DNA of 64,000 bases from Ceratorhiza oryzae-sativae (lineage: Eukaryota; Basidiomycota; Agaricomycetes; Cantharellales; Ceratobasidiaceae). Location of the stretch: positions 2,728,001 to 2,792,000 of the forward strand of contig JARWMV010000232.1 of the NCBI GenBank assembly GCA_030998015.1, given 5' to 3'. How positions within the stretch are numbered: the first letter of the stretch is position 1; every line of letters begins with the position of its first letter. The position numbers and the translations under genes are program-made. The notes beneath the pieces were generated by a model. It ran no database searches. It worked only from the letters and a program-made list of their open reading frames with translations, and was not told the origin of the DNA. This document shows positions 1 through 11,767 of the stretch, one piece after another.

Positions 1-200
1 GATCTGTTGCAGACTGATGAACTGCTGGGAGATAATGCGGAGAACCCGATTGATGTTGACATGTTTGACTTTTGACTTGCGCAATTTATAGCCATAATGT
101 ACCCTCCTTAGATTGCCTTGAATCCCATGAACTTCCAAGGCGCAGTAACATGCCTTTCATTCAGTACAAAAAGACGATTTATATCCAAGGATGCAAAGTT

Positions 201-2504
201 TCAAAGCGGAGACGAGGATTCCTCTACGTAATTTATAGAGCACGACTTGGAACGCTTTATCACCTCATCCTCGGGAAATGACCCATTCCTAGCAGCCACA
301 TTTTCAAGGTGCGGCTCAGTCACAACTTCGTCCCCGAATAACACCGCAATCTCTTCAAGACTCAAGCCCTTTGTCTCTGGGAAATATAACCAGACTATGA
401 TTGCAGTGCAGAGGTTGAGCGCAATAAAAAGCTAGGCGGAATCAGGACGCTATCATTCGTAAAGCTGCAAATTTAAAGCTCTTTCTACTCACGGCATAGA
501 ACCGGTACCCAACCTGCGCAAATGCAGTGGGTGCGGCTTGATTCACTGCGATATTAAATACAAAATGGGAAAACGCTGCGACTGAATCGCATATCAAATG
601 TTAGCTTCAGCGATTGATCTTGTAAAGTGGGAGCAGAACGTACGAGCGTTGCCCTTGGACCTGATATGTACTGGTAGTACTTCGGCTCCATAGATCCAGG
701 TAACAGAGTTGAACCCAAGGTAGTAGATGATTGTGTATAAGAAAATGAAAGCGATAATGAAACCTTGTCCAACTGCGTTTGTAGTACCCGCAAAGAACTT
801 AGTGAGGACCTGCAAGTAATACTTTATTGATACTCTTCCACTCTGAAGAATAACGAAGAATCTTACCATAACAACAGTAAGGTCGACCACTAGAGCAACG
901 GCGCCCCAAAATAAGGATCGGGTGCGGCCCCTTGGACGCGCATATAGTTAGCCAAAACGTAAGGCCGTTTAATTGTTTTTCGTACCACGAATCAACCTTC
1001 CACAAGGAGAACAAGTTTTCAATAGCTATTTTATCGTTCCAGTTAGCATACGAGCCCCCAGAAACGGCTGTACGTACGACCGAGTGTACCGTACACCCCA
1101 GAAAGGAGCAAAACGGTCTTGCCAGTGATTCCAACGCCAGCATAGAGAATTGTCTGGTAGTATCCTATCAGATTATTTTAGTAAAGCTGGGCGAGAAGTA
1201 GGTGCCAGGGGTGGATTCACCAATGACATTTACTCCAGACAAGCTGGTGCACGTCTGCACTGCAACAGACACCAGAACCCTTCGTCGGTACCTCTTCCAT
1301 AGCTCGGCGAGCGATTTAACCTCTTTTTCCTTTTCAAGCCTTATTTGCTCCTTCATGCGTGCAAATTCAACTATATATAAAATTTCATGGGGATTAGTAG
1401 CTGTATACGAGATCAAGGTAGCGTTGTAACCTTCAAAATCATCTTCGTCCCCCATCAGTCGTTTCAGGGCAGCATGTGCTTCCTGCTCACGGCCTTGGGC
1501 GATAAGCCACCTAGGGCTGTAAGGAAGAAACCAGATCCCTATCAATACAATGATACCTGGTGGGATCTGCATTGCCAGTGGAACTGGGTTATCAAAAGCG
1601 TGAGTACAGGATTGGAGCGGAACGCTACATCTACTCACAACGCCACCGGAAATGTTTGATAGTTTCTGGCGCATGGCTCGAAGCAAATCCTACCCAGTTG
1701 GCCTATGACACGACTCTTTCAATTCCATACAACAAATCTACGAAATGTATGGGTCGACTTGCCACAAGAGATCCTAGCCCAACGAATTGACCCGAAAATC
1801 CAACCAACAGACCACGATGTTTTGGCGGAGAGATTTCAGAGTTGTAGACCGGTACAGTCAGGATCATCTAAAAACAACTTATCAACGCGCGTACTTCAAT
1901 ACAGAATTTGGGCCTAGCACGTACACATCCTACCGCCCTGTAAACCAAATCGAAGAAATCAACTGAAAACATCCCCCGGACCCGTTCCGAACCTGCTCAC
2001 ATGCCTGTAACAATCCTACCACCTACACCCGACGTACCAAAAACGGGTAATTTTTTGAACATAACCTTCAAAATCAATACGCCAGGCAACTCACACAACA
2101 GCATCCCTATATGCACTGCGGCCGTCTGCAAAACCGTGCCGATCGTAGCCACACCAGCAGCCACCGCGATCGTCCGTTTTCTCCCGAGCGCATCGCCAGA
2201 CCAAGCGGCGAAACATGCGCCGATGGCTTCACCAGCTATGTAAGTTGATACCAATGCCCCAGTAATAGTCCGGGACGGATGGTTAAAGTAGGTTTTAAAG
2301 GAGTCTTGGGCGATGGTTGTGGTCAGGCTGGGTTTGTCAGCTATCTTTCATCGAAGCCGAGTAAAATAGACGTACACCCCAGAGTCATACCCTAACGATC
2401 AGCATAGTTAGCATTGGAATCATAGGAACCTAGAGAAACCACCCACCAAACAGATAAGACCCAACGGAAACAAAAATGGCGCAGAGGATGGTATATGTCC
2501 TCAT
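201..2504 (-). CDS. MFS sugar transporter, multi-exon, intact
   Basis: Plasma-membrane hexose-type sugar/H+ symporter of the major facilitator superfamily. I joined about ten exons in one frame from ATG 2504 to TGA 201-203. In order they give an N-terminal membrane segment ending LFGYDSGV, then TITGALVSTYIAGEAIG, the loop motif GDALGRKR, GRIVTGM, the PVYNSEISPPKHRG signature, a PYSPRWLIAQGR central-loop motif, a second WGR loop motif, TWIYGAEVLP, and PETKGLSLEEIA near the end. These are the landmarks of the fungal sugar porter family (HXT/quinate permease type). Introns are about 50-65 bp, for example donor GTGGGT after LFG and acceptor GTTAG before GYDSG. One exon near 1930 is weaker. The substrate cannot be told from sequence. 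The short cytosolic tail ends ESSSPL. The next gene leftward is outside the window. Confidence 0.85.
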
Positions 2505-2814
2505 GACGTCGCAGCCCCGCACTCGCTTCCGAGGGGCCCCTCATTTGCCCCATACCGATCTTTTTATATCGCAACCCCCTCGGTAAAGAGAAGCTCGGGG
2601 CAAACAACCATTCGGATCACGAGCTGTGTCGAAGCAGCTCTGATACTGAAATCCACCGGTGTTTAGGACATACGTGAGTGTTCAGAGGTCTTCCAACGCT
2701 AACCGATAACAAAACTTGATAACCCAAAGCTAGATTAGATATACAAAGATGTATTACACATTTATTCGAAACCCACGATGCTATAGCTGATCTAGGTCTA
2801 CGAGTCCATTAGCT

Positions 2815-5455
2815 TTACATGATCACGCAATCCTTCTCGTCTGACGGTTGGCTATGGAAGCCCATCTCGGCAAACGTCTGGGGACCCTTCTTTGGTGGTT
2901 TGGGGGCAGCGGGCGCGGCAGCAGCGGGGGTAGGAGACGCTGCAGCCGGAGCAGGTTGTTGGGGAGCTGGGGCAGCTGACCCAGCCGGGGCGGGGTTCTG
3001 CTGGGCGGCCGGCGGTGATGTTGACGGCTTCTGGAACCCTTCGTCAGTGAGCGTATAGCGATGTTGGTTCGGGAACTGTTGCGGCCCAGCTCCTCGACCG
3101 CGGCCACTGCCAAATCCTGGGCGCTGCGGTGAGGTAGCAGGCCTTCGTGGAGGCGACGAGCTAGTAGGCGAGGTTCCTTGTCTATGTGGAGACACCACCC
3201 GTGGCGGCGAGGTCCCCAGGCTGCCTCCTCCAGGTAGACCCATTTGACCAGGGCGTCTTTGAGGCTCCGCCGGAGGAGGCATAGGGTGCGCCTGTGCAGC
3301 AGCTTGAGCCGCACCAGCCATCGCCTTGCGCTCTTCGTCACCCTTGGTTCCAGCTACCCGACCCGCCGCGGCAGCAGTATCCTTTGCGCGAGTGTGCCTA
3401 CGCACAAGACGCGAGTCGGTGAGAGATTCGTGTTCGGCACGAGACAGCGGGGCTGCGTTCGGTCCCGAAAGTGCAGATAGTCGTGCAGGAGCTTCCGTGT
3501 TTCCTTCAGCTGCAGCCTTTAACATCACGTCAATACTAAATTGTCGGCAATAAATGGATAGACTGACCTTTTGGTACCATCTAATAGCCTCGGTCCTGTC
3601 ACTCTTTACACCCACACCGACCTCATAATAGTACCCCATCGCAAACATCCCGCTCGCCAACCCGCGATTCGCAGCCTTTTCGGCAAACACGACCGCCAGA
3701 TTCTCGTCCTTCTCAAACGCGCCCTCGGAACCGCACAAGAACCACTTGGACAGCGCCATGTCGGCCTCTCCCTCTCCCCGCTGACTCGCGGCCGAATAGT
3801 ACTGTACAGAAAGCAACGGGTCGTACGCACAGCCCATTTTGGCATGTTCGTACGCCCATCCGATCTTGTATAGCGCTGGTCCGAACCCGAGATAAGCTGA
3901 GCGCTCGATACGTCGACGTGCCTCGGACGCCCTCGGATGCGGGTTAGCGGGAGGGGGCAGGGATGACTTGAGCGAGCAACGCGGGCGGGAGCTGAACCTG
4001 CGCGAATTCCCCCAGGAGGAGCATGCCAAACACATAGGACGGCTGGGGTACATCCACCGACGAGAGGTCTGCGGCTTCTTTCAGTATGCCCACAGCCAAT
4101 GAAGGGGTGGCAGGGAATCCCAATTGACCGAGCAGATGCGCCATCCCGAGGCGCTGATTGATCGAAAAAAGGCACAGATCAGGCAACCATTCCAATTTGG
4201 GCCAGGGGAATCAAAACACTCACGTAGAGACAGCTTGTTTCCTTGACCCGAGCGCCGCGCTCAAACACTTCGCGCGCATGTGCGATGTCCTTGACACTCT
4301 CGTAGTCTCTGCCCAACTTGAACCAGCCAGGGCGCATATCCTTGCCGGGCAGATGCTTCGAAATCTCTAAACGCAGCCCTCTGGTCGCGCGGTATCCGCT
4401 CGGGGAAGGCGCCACTCGCCTCGAGTGTGCCCCGAAGGTACAAAGCCTCAGCGACATGGGCGGGGATGGGCTCTGCGCTTCCAATCGGCGATGTCGAAGC
4501 GACTCACGACGTGCTGGATAGCGACGTTTGCTAGCCGCGCGAGTACAGGATCGGCCAGCGGCTTGGGCTGCTCAGGATCCACGTCAGGTCGGACACGATC
4601 GACAAGCGCAAGCACGGCCTTGGACCATGCGATAACGTGCGACGGTTTGATGACTCGGGTCTCGGCCGCGACCAGGCTCGAGACAGTTGGTAATGGGATT
4701 ACGATAGCTGGTGCACCACCAGGAGCAACGGGCTCGTCAAAATTAGGTGGAGGAGAAGCTGGGGCTGGTGGTGGTGCTTGTGGTGGAGCCGGCTGTGCCT
4801 GAGGGGGTGCTATACTGCCGACGAAAGAGAGTGGTCGGGTAGTCCCGGTTGGCGACATGAGGGAGGATTGGCGCGGGGAATAGGTGGGCGAAGATCCAAT
4901 CGACATTGAATCAAACTGGGCCACGGGAAGAGTGTGTTGGTGCTGGGGTGCAGGTGGGGATGCAAACCCGCCGGGACCAGGGTAGATACCCGAAACAGGT
5001 CGTGCGGGTGGTGGTGCCATGGTCGGTTGACGGAAGCCATAGTTTGTCCCAGAAGGTCCTGGCGGCGGCGGCGGTGGTGGTGGTGGTGGGGCTGATATGG
5101 CAAATCCGCCTGCAAAGGCGGGCACTGGCATCGAGAACCCAGAAGGCTGCGTCGACTGCTCCAAGTTCTGTGCCATCTGAAAGCGAACGTCAGAACGATT
5201 TACAGTCAGATCACGGAGGGAGGTACGTACATTGTCGGGCACATTGGACATCAACCTCTGGGGGCGCGGTGCGGGCATCGGATCGCTCCAGCCAGGCATG
5301 AGCGTCTCTGATCGCGCGTATTGGGGGGGCAAAGGGGGTATCGCGGGCGGCACGTTGGAATCGCGCCGAGGTGGGTATTGGCCGCCCTGGAACTCGTCCT
5401 GGAAGTAGTCGGGGCGCGCCGACATCGGGCGGGGGGGAATAGGCGGGGCAGACAT
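2815..5455 (-). CDS. SKT5/CHS4-like chitin synthase activator, Sel1 repeats, CaaX end; frame breaks
   Basis: Regulator that binds and activates chitin synthase at the plasma membrane (SKT5/CHS4 family). The N-terminus from ATG 5455 is Pro-rich with a polyproline run near 5070. A Sel1-repeat region follows (EALYLRGTLEASGAFP; WFKLGRDYESVKDIAHAREVF; YVFGMLLLGEF; GPALYKIGWAYEHAKMG; SKWFLCGSEGAFEKDE; GMFAMGYYYEVGVGV). A low-complexity Pro/Ala tail ends in CVIM, a CaaX prenylation box. In-frame introns are visible near 5175-5230 (GTACGT...TTTCAG) and 3530-3580 (GTCAGT...TTAAAG). A 37-bp intron (GTGAGT...AGAG) near 4450-4490 would join HV to PIPAHVAEALYLRG. Two frame changes remain unexplained: near 4330 between GYAP and WFKLG, and near a G5 run at 3952-3956 between AQVIP and PPANPHP. 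The family is conserved, so sequencing or assembly indels are likelier than decay, but a recent pseudogene cannot be excluded. Confidence 0.8.
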
Positions 5456-5687
5456 TGTCGCTTGTGGTCGCTTCAGGCGATGAGCGCGGGTATTTATTCA
5501 AGGCCGAATCGTGTGGCGATGCCGGATCAATGACATAAGCGCTGGCGTTTGCTATAATGCTGCGGGCGCGGGCGATGCTGTTGCTATTCCCAGTGATTGC
5601 ACCACTGGAATAGATGGGCACAACCGGCCGACGCGCATAAGTTGAAGCTGGAATGTGAGCACCGCTCTTGCTCGTACCACTTGTTTA

Positions 5688-5693
5688 CACGTG
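5688..5693. promoter_or_regulatory. CACGTG box upstream of the SKT5-like gene
   Basis: Palindromic CACGTG about 235 bp upstream of ATG 5455, with a second copy at 5829-5834. It is the core site of bHLH factors of the Cbf1/USF type. The same hexamer recurs in many promoters of this window. Function is inferred. Confidence 0.35.
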
Positions 5694-5990
5694 AGAGACA
5701 CGCGTGGTGCCTGGGATCCAGTGTTAGACTTTTGACTCGGGCGCTGGTGAACCGACAAGAAAGGTGATCTAGTTTGGACTGCCAGCACGAGCGCCCTGCC
5801 CAAGTGTCGAGGACATAGCCCACCGACACACGTGTCTCGACCCCAGCCTCGTTTATTTCACATTCGCACACCACACCCACCCAATCCAAATCTCGCTGCC
5901 CCGTCGTCTCTTGCTCACTCGAAACACATTCCCGCACGTCATTCGCATAAAATTGACAAGCAAAAACGACAGCAGGAAAAAAAAAAATAG

Positions 5991-6011
5991 GATGAATCTG
6001 GTAATTATTTG
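5991..6011 (+). repeat. Repeat-end motif, copy A
   Basis: Copy of the consensus ATGRATCTGGTAWTTATTTG, preceded by an ATTGACAAGC block at 5953 and an A-rich stretch. It is the first of six same-strand copies in the block. Confidence 0.6.
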
Positions 6012-6685
6012 CATAACGAGCTCATCCGTTGCTGCATTCCCCAGTCGTCCGGGACGAATCCCTGGAGCCCAAGGCCCAACAGTTTCAGAACTCGACGGGC
6101 ACCTGAATCACTATTCAGGTTACCATTATGCGCTAGTCGGAGGCCATACGGTCCTCGCATCGGCGCGACACCCACCGCAACACATACGCGGGCTAAAGGA
6201 ACCGGTAAGCATGCTGTCAGCGAACTCGATACAAAATGCACTTACGGCAGGCCACTCCACTCGTGCACACGAGCAGAAGGCCAAGCACCGGACCAACAAG
6301 GCAATCACCTTGTCGCCCCAGTGTGTACACCAACTTCCTCCGCGAGGTCGTCGGTGTGTACGACTGCGGACAGCCTATGAAGGTGTCAATAACGAGTACG
6401 ACGAGGAGCCAGCATCACGTACGACTCTGCCACAGAAGGAGGGGGAAACCTAGCGAACCACTTGACGCGCCACTCCTCTTATACTAAATAATTGCTTAGG
6501 GCAGACCTTGCCCATTTAAGTTGATTCGGCGCACAGACCGCCCGCATATATTCAGTTCGCTCGAGCTTTGACCTATTGCGGCACACTCACTCGATCGAGA
6601 GCGTAAATTATCCGTCTATTGACCAGTGCTTTATGTAAGAGAATTACACCCAAGGCACTACAGACAGTAAACAACCCCCAAAGTA

Positions 6686-6705
6686 ATGGATCTGGTATTT
6701 ATTTG
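6686..6705 (+). repeat. Repeat-end motif, copy B
   Basis: Copy of ATGRATCTGGTAWTTATTTG (W=T), preceded by TATTGACCAG at 6618 and GTAAACAACCCCC just upstream. Downstream sequence is G-rich and unlike that of the other copies. Confidence 0.6.
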
Positions 6706-6714
6706 GATCGGCAC

Positions 6715-7115
6715 AACGGGGTGGAGTTGTGCGGCGGCATCGGGGGCCGGGAATGCCCTGGGAGGCGGGCATGGGCAGCAGATAGCTGCAGGCGGCTAAA
6801 CAGCCGAGGTGGCCGGGGAGGCCGGGGTCGAGCCAAACGTGGCTAGGGGCCGTCGGCTAGCTGTTGCAGGAGCCGTTGCGGCTGGGCATTGCGGCTGGGA
6901 GACGCAGATGGATGCTGCGGGTGGCGGAGGAAGCCGCGGCGGCCAGGAGGCCGGGGTGTTGGGTAAGCCGGGGAGGTCGGGATGTTGGGCAAGCCGGGGA
7001 GGCAGGGGAGGCAGGGGAGGCAGGGGGGTGCGGGTGCTGCCGGGGGTGGTTGCCAGTGGTGGTGGGTGCCAGCGGTGGTGGGTGCCGGCAGTGGTCGGTA
7101 CAGGGTGGATACGGC
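6715..7115 (+). repeat. G-rich low-complexity tract
   Basis: Strongly G-rich on the plus strand. It holds a short tandem repeat of GGCAGGGGA units at about 6996-7027 and later GGTGGTGGGTGCC units at about 7058-7090. Several runs of three or more G lie close enough to form a G-quadruplex. Open frames across it in several phases are artefacts of the base composition, so I call no gene. Confidence 0.6.
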
Positions 7116-7342
7116 TAACACAGAATAAGTATAAGTAGCGACCCGAATAATAAAATCGTAACCGTTTACCTAGCCTCTTCCAAGAGCCAACTCCCTGGGG
7201 CGCATCGATGTTGGGGCCCGCGCCTTGAGTGCTCTTTTCGTGAGGTTAGCCTATGGTATTACGATGGCTGCATCTGTAGGATCCACGTTGAAGAGATTAG
7301 CGATGGTCCCCAACGACGGTATCGCAAGGTCAACGAACCAAG

Positions 7343-7426
7343 CACCATCGGATGGGGGAAATTCCCAGCGTAATCTGGTCGAGCAAGCCGCGTTATATGT
7401 GCATTGAGCAATTCAGGGGCGGTTCT
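7343..7426 (+). repeat. 85-bp repeat block, copy 1
   Basis: Shares GCACCATCGRATGGGGGA at its start and GATTCAGGGGCGGTTCT-like sequence (ATTCAGGGGCGGTTCT) at its end with 9431-9515, with roughly a quarter of the positions between diverged. Non-coding relic. Confidence 0.55.
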
Positions 7427-8650
7427 GGTTAACTGGGCTCACGGACCGCCTGTACTTCAAGTCTGGGTGGGTAACCGTGCGAAGGGTGTGAAAGGGTTAG
7501 TATCTTCGTGAACGCATAATGATGCTATCTTGGCATCGGTGTATGGTACGGGTACTAGGGTATGCGTAGGAATCTTCCCATCGCGTCCACGCGGACCAAA
7601 TGAAACGGCACCTACCGCCAAGATCGATTGCTGCTGAGCACAGTCTGAATGAGCAAGATGAACACACGCAGTAAACAAACGGGCTATTTGAGACTCTTGC
7701 CATTGTGCTTTTGAGTAATAGATACAAGTTTTCAGTTGATGGCATAGATGTATGCTGTAAAATCAATTCAGCTGCCTTGAAAAACTCCCAACGCCTATGT
7801 ATGCGAGGCCATCTCTTTAGATCACAAAGCCAATCCTGCTTTTCAACTTCTGCGTGTAGCCACACAACTCCCACAATCCGCAAATCAGGTGCCAGCGACG
7901 ATTGGCACCCCTGCTCTTCCACAACGCCCTTGTGACCCCAAATGATTGTCACATGCCTTGGGGAAGGGCTCGGCTTTGTTCGCACATCGAGATTCTACTG
8001 CCAATCAACATGTGTTACTCTCGCACAACAGCACTCCAAATGAAACGGGCAGAAATGTTCGAAAGTTTGACAAGGGAATAAGCGAAATGGTTTACCCCCA
8101 AGTCCCCTGGTTAGCCGCGCTGGTTATTTTACGTGTGCGCTGTGTTTTAGGCGTACCTTTAAGCCCAATCGATTCGTTATACATTCATAATATATACTTG
8201 AGTAAAAGGATCCAGCCGGCGAATGGGATAGTTGTGAATCAACAAGACGGGCGTGCATCCGCACTACTGAATCGGGGCGCCCCCAAGAAATTATGGTGTG
8301 CAGGCTAAGATAAGAGACATGTCGCTAGGGCATGGACGCTTTCGATCCGCTTGACCGTTTGCGATCCGGCCCGTCATGATTTCGAAGGATTCTTCATCAC
8401 TACTTATCCCAACCGTCAGAGGAGCTTATGGATCGCCCGGATATCGGTGGGCACATATGCTATCAAAAACGTGGTCCATGTATTAACGGAATGTCTTGGG
8501 GAAAACTCGAGAGTGCATCCTAGCGAGTCCTTAGGTTTAGGGATTTAAGGACTTTCGTGGTGCAGGCATTGGAGGTACCTTGGATTGGAGTATTTTCGTT
8601 GAACAATCGGGTTATACCCGCGTAACAAATATTCTTTATGGCGCATGAGT

Positions 8651-8711
8651 CTGTGGCTCGTCAAGCACACTATACCTACTAGCGTCAACTCGAGATGTGG
8701 CTACGATCGGT
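8651..8711 (+). repeat. 60-bp repeat block, copy 1
   Basis: Matches 11342-11397. Shared pieces include TGGCTCG, CTATTAGCGT-like CTACTAGCGTCAACT and GAGATGTGGCTA. It lies about 300 bp before motif copy C, as the second block lies about 390 bp before motif copy F, so both appear to be parts of the same element. Confidence 0.5.
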
Positions 8712-8988
8712 GCCAGTCCCATATCCAGGCGTCGGCCAAGTTCAATCTTTCTTCTCCCCCAAACCCAATACAGATCGCCCCTCTCAGATAGACATCAAAA
8801 TAGTACAAGTAAGAATCAAATAGCTCGGACATGAGTCGACATGTGTAGACGGCCCTGCATACATTTGTCTATCACCAGCTTCAACCATACTCAGGATCAT
8901 AGTGCTCGTAAAATGTATGCGTATTGACCGGCACATCTGCAAAAATAATTACATAAAAGGTGCAGCAAAACCGTAAACAAGCTCAAGA

Positions 8989-9008
8989 ATGGATCTGGTA
9001 ATTATTTG
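8989..9008 (+). repeat. Repeat-end motif, copy C
   Basis: Exact fit to ATGRATCTGGTAWTTATTTG, preceded by TATTGACCGGC at 8922, ATTACATAAAA and CCGTAAACAAGC. This upstream order is shared with copies B and E. Confidence 0.6.
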
Positions 9009-9430
9009 TGGTTCGGTGTACAAGAGGGGCTTAGCCGCCGATAATGATCCACCGCAGATTACAGGAGATTTCCGGTTTTCTTCAGACACGCCGAGTGAAT
9101 GGCGCATACTAAAGACGGAGGAAATATTCCTCAGTGTCGTGGATGGCAGATTTCTCCCATCCACTAGAAACAGGCCACCGCCGTTGCCAGCGGTTTCCCG
9201 GGTTCGACGCCCTACGGAAATAGCTGTGAGTACTCTATTGCGGCAAAGCAATCCATGGCGACTTACCTCGGCCTCCTATTCGAGCCAGCCAAGGCACACC
9301 CTGAACCAGGTGTGTGCCCCGAGCGCTCTTTCGGAAACCCAAGGGCCTGCAGGTCGATGGCTGCAACTACTTCAGAGCCAACAAAGTCAGTAACGATCGG
9401 CCGCGATTGGCCCATAAGATGCGCTACCTT

Positions 9431-9515
9431 GCACCATCGAATGGGGGACACTCCCAAGGCAATCGGATAGCGTGAGTGGGTTTATATGAGCTTCGAGCGA
9501 TTCAGGGGCGGTTCT
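9431..9515 (+). repeat. 85-bp repeat block, copy 2
   Basis: Partner of 7343-7426. It lies about 310 bp before motif copy D. Confidence 0.55.
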
Positions 9516-9825
9516 AGATGACAGTCCACAGACCATACTCTACCAGCTTGGTATGTATGATTCTATGAAGCGTGTGCGGGAGTTAGCGCCTTTGTAGATT
9601 GTATCCTCCTAGTGGTTTGAGACCGAGTGGAATACCCCCTTGATGTGGTATGACGTTAGCGTAACAGAATACGCCGCGCGCTAGAAATCCAGCCCCAATG
9701 AGCAACACGCATTTATATAACACTCGAGTTGGATTTATCGCCCACGCTCACAAGTTTAGGTAACGGTTACAAATTGTTTGATAATTGACAAGCAGTGACA
9801 TGTATGCTACACAAACAACCCGTGA

Positions 9826-9845
9826 ATGGATCTGGTAATTATTTG
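9826..9845 (+). repeat. Repeat-end motif, copy D
   Basis: Exact fit to the consensus, preceded by AATTGACAAGCAGTGACATG at 9783 and ACACAAACAACCCG. The same ACACAAAC(G)AACC block precedes copy F. Confidence 0.6.
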
Positions 9846-11098
9846 CCGGGGTCGATAATATTTGTCTTAAAGTTTGTCGGTGACGAAATGATGCCGCTCG
9901 CTCAGTGCCGTATCTCCATCACCAAGAATTTCAAATTTCTCTAAGGAGAACATATCCCCAACGTTAGCTAGAATGCTAGCTCGGGTGCTTTCGAATTATG
10001 TCTTATGCGGATAGCCTCAATGAGGATCACCGCGCTGCATCAATCATAAGAAAATCCGCCACTGGAAACGATAGGAGCGACTCACTCATTCTTGGTCCTT
10101 AATAATCCACCGTCTTGGTGGTTCTTGCCATTTATTAACGGAGTGCACCTAGAAAAAGTTGCTTATTAGCTGGTGCGACTCCGGAAGAAAAAGCCGAGCG
10201 TACGTCTGCACCCCGGGGGAGCTCCAAAGATGGCCAGCGTGCTTCAGCCCGTCTTATCTATATGCGATTATTCAGGGTAGGTTGCGAGTCGGTCGGTCAC
10301 CTGTCACGAATGCCGTCAGACTTGGTTGCTCACCTTGCGCCTTGATCACCTGTCCACAGATGAGGATATAGTCGGAAGAGCTCTATATTTCATCTAGTGA
10401 TGCATGCAGTGGACTTTGGTGAACGCCCGATAAGGCGCTCTCGCTTGTTCCGTAGAATAACCACGAACCAGCTCTGCCGAACCGCACATAGACTCAAGAA
10501 ACAAATGCCAATGAGGCAAATGTAGGCGCCCCTGGGATCTGCGCAACCACAAAGTCCATGGAAAAGGTTCTGGGAGTCTTGATCAACGATTCATGAGTTT
10601 ACCAAGTTCACCACGCTTGGTGGGGCGGAGTCATGCGAAGATACTATTCGTGTGATAACAAAGGCAGCACGAGACTCGCGAGACGGTCCGGGCAACTATC
10701 TATCGACAAATGTCTGGTGCAAGTAGAATTGGTGCACGCGTTCGACGGCGAAGCGTGACAACATCCACGTAAACAATTCGGGCCCGAATCCACCACACAG
10801 TTCCACGTCGTACGAAATCATTTTACCTGAGGCTCCTACGAAGGTGCTCCAAGTTGGTTTTGAGAGATAGATTGGCCGTGGTTATCGGAGGTTCCCGCGA
10901 AGATGTTTTGGCGCACTTCCTAGCTGCTGAGAGATGAAGGGTCAGGCCCACGCCACGCGGTTCGTCCGTTGTGGTTCTAGTGACTGCTCTTTCATGTCTA
11001 TGAATAAATCAACGTTCCATAAAGCCTTTTATTCACGGCTGTTTACATATTGACAAGCAACTACATAAAATGTAACGCCACAAAACAGTCAGTGAGGG

Positions 11099-11118
11099 AT
11101 GAATCTGGTATTTATTTG
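11099..11118 (+). repeat. Repeat-end motif, copy E
   Basis: Copy with ATGAATCTGGTATTTATTTG, preceded by TATTGACAAGCAACTACATA at 11049 and CACAAAACAGTC. Confidence 0.6.
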
Positions 11119-11341
11119 GCAGCGCGGCCCCCACTAGGGTGGGTGCCGAGAATTGAGTTTGTTCGTCGTGGTGCATTTATTAGTGGGATCCCGTAGCCTG
11201 GACTCTAGAGGAGAAAATTCTGTTCGCGGGTAGGAACATGGGCATCCCGCGTCCATGGGTGCGGTATGTTGGGTGTCTCTAGGTTGGCCTATCGCTGTTT
11301 AACGATGGGGTACCGAGGAATGTATTTTATAGGATATGGAT

Positions 11342-11397
11342 CTTTGGCTCGCCCACCACAGAGTCTATTAGCGTTAACTTGAGATGTGGCTATGATC
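11342..11397 (+). repeat. 60-bp repeat block, copy 2
   Basis: Partner of 8651-8711, diverged but co-linear. Confidence 0.5.
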
Positions 11398-11767
11398 AAT
11401 CCGAGACTCCTACCTGGGCGTAAGCCGAACTCGGGTTTGCTTCTGGGCGAAACCTAATCTCGATAGGATCCTTTAAGCAACAAGCCAGCATAAGTAAGGA
11501 GATAATGTATTGGGCTTGATTCCACACACCAATGCATCGAGGGGGTGTAACAACGCCCAGAGAGCTCTAATAAACCAAAACGGTCATTTATCTTCGCTTA
11601 CTTAGGGCCGGCGCGCTATAGGGCTTCGCGCCATTCTCGCGTACTTCGCGCATATATCCAAAATAACAGCCAAGCTCAAGTCTTTCGCATGACCACCAAT
11701 AGAGCCCATAGAATGTTTGATAGTTCACGAGCAGGGACATGTATAATACACAAACGAACCACGGGGG

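Noticed and set aside
6809..7138. Gly/Arg-rich open frames in the G-rich tract
   Set aside because: All three phases are open because of base composition, and none has a plausible gene structure.
9199..9212. GGGTTCGACGCCC resembling a tRNA B box, as in a SINE or tRNA gene
   Set aside because: No matching A box, acceptor stem or cloverleaf could be drawn around it.
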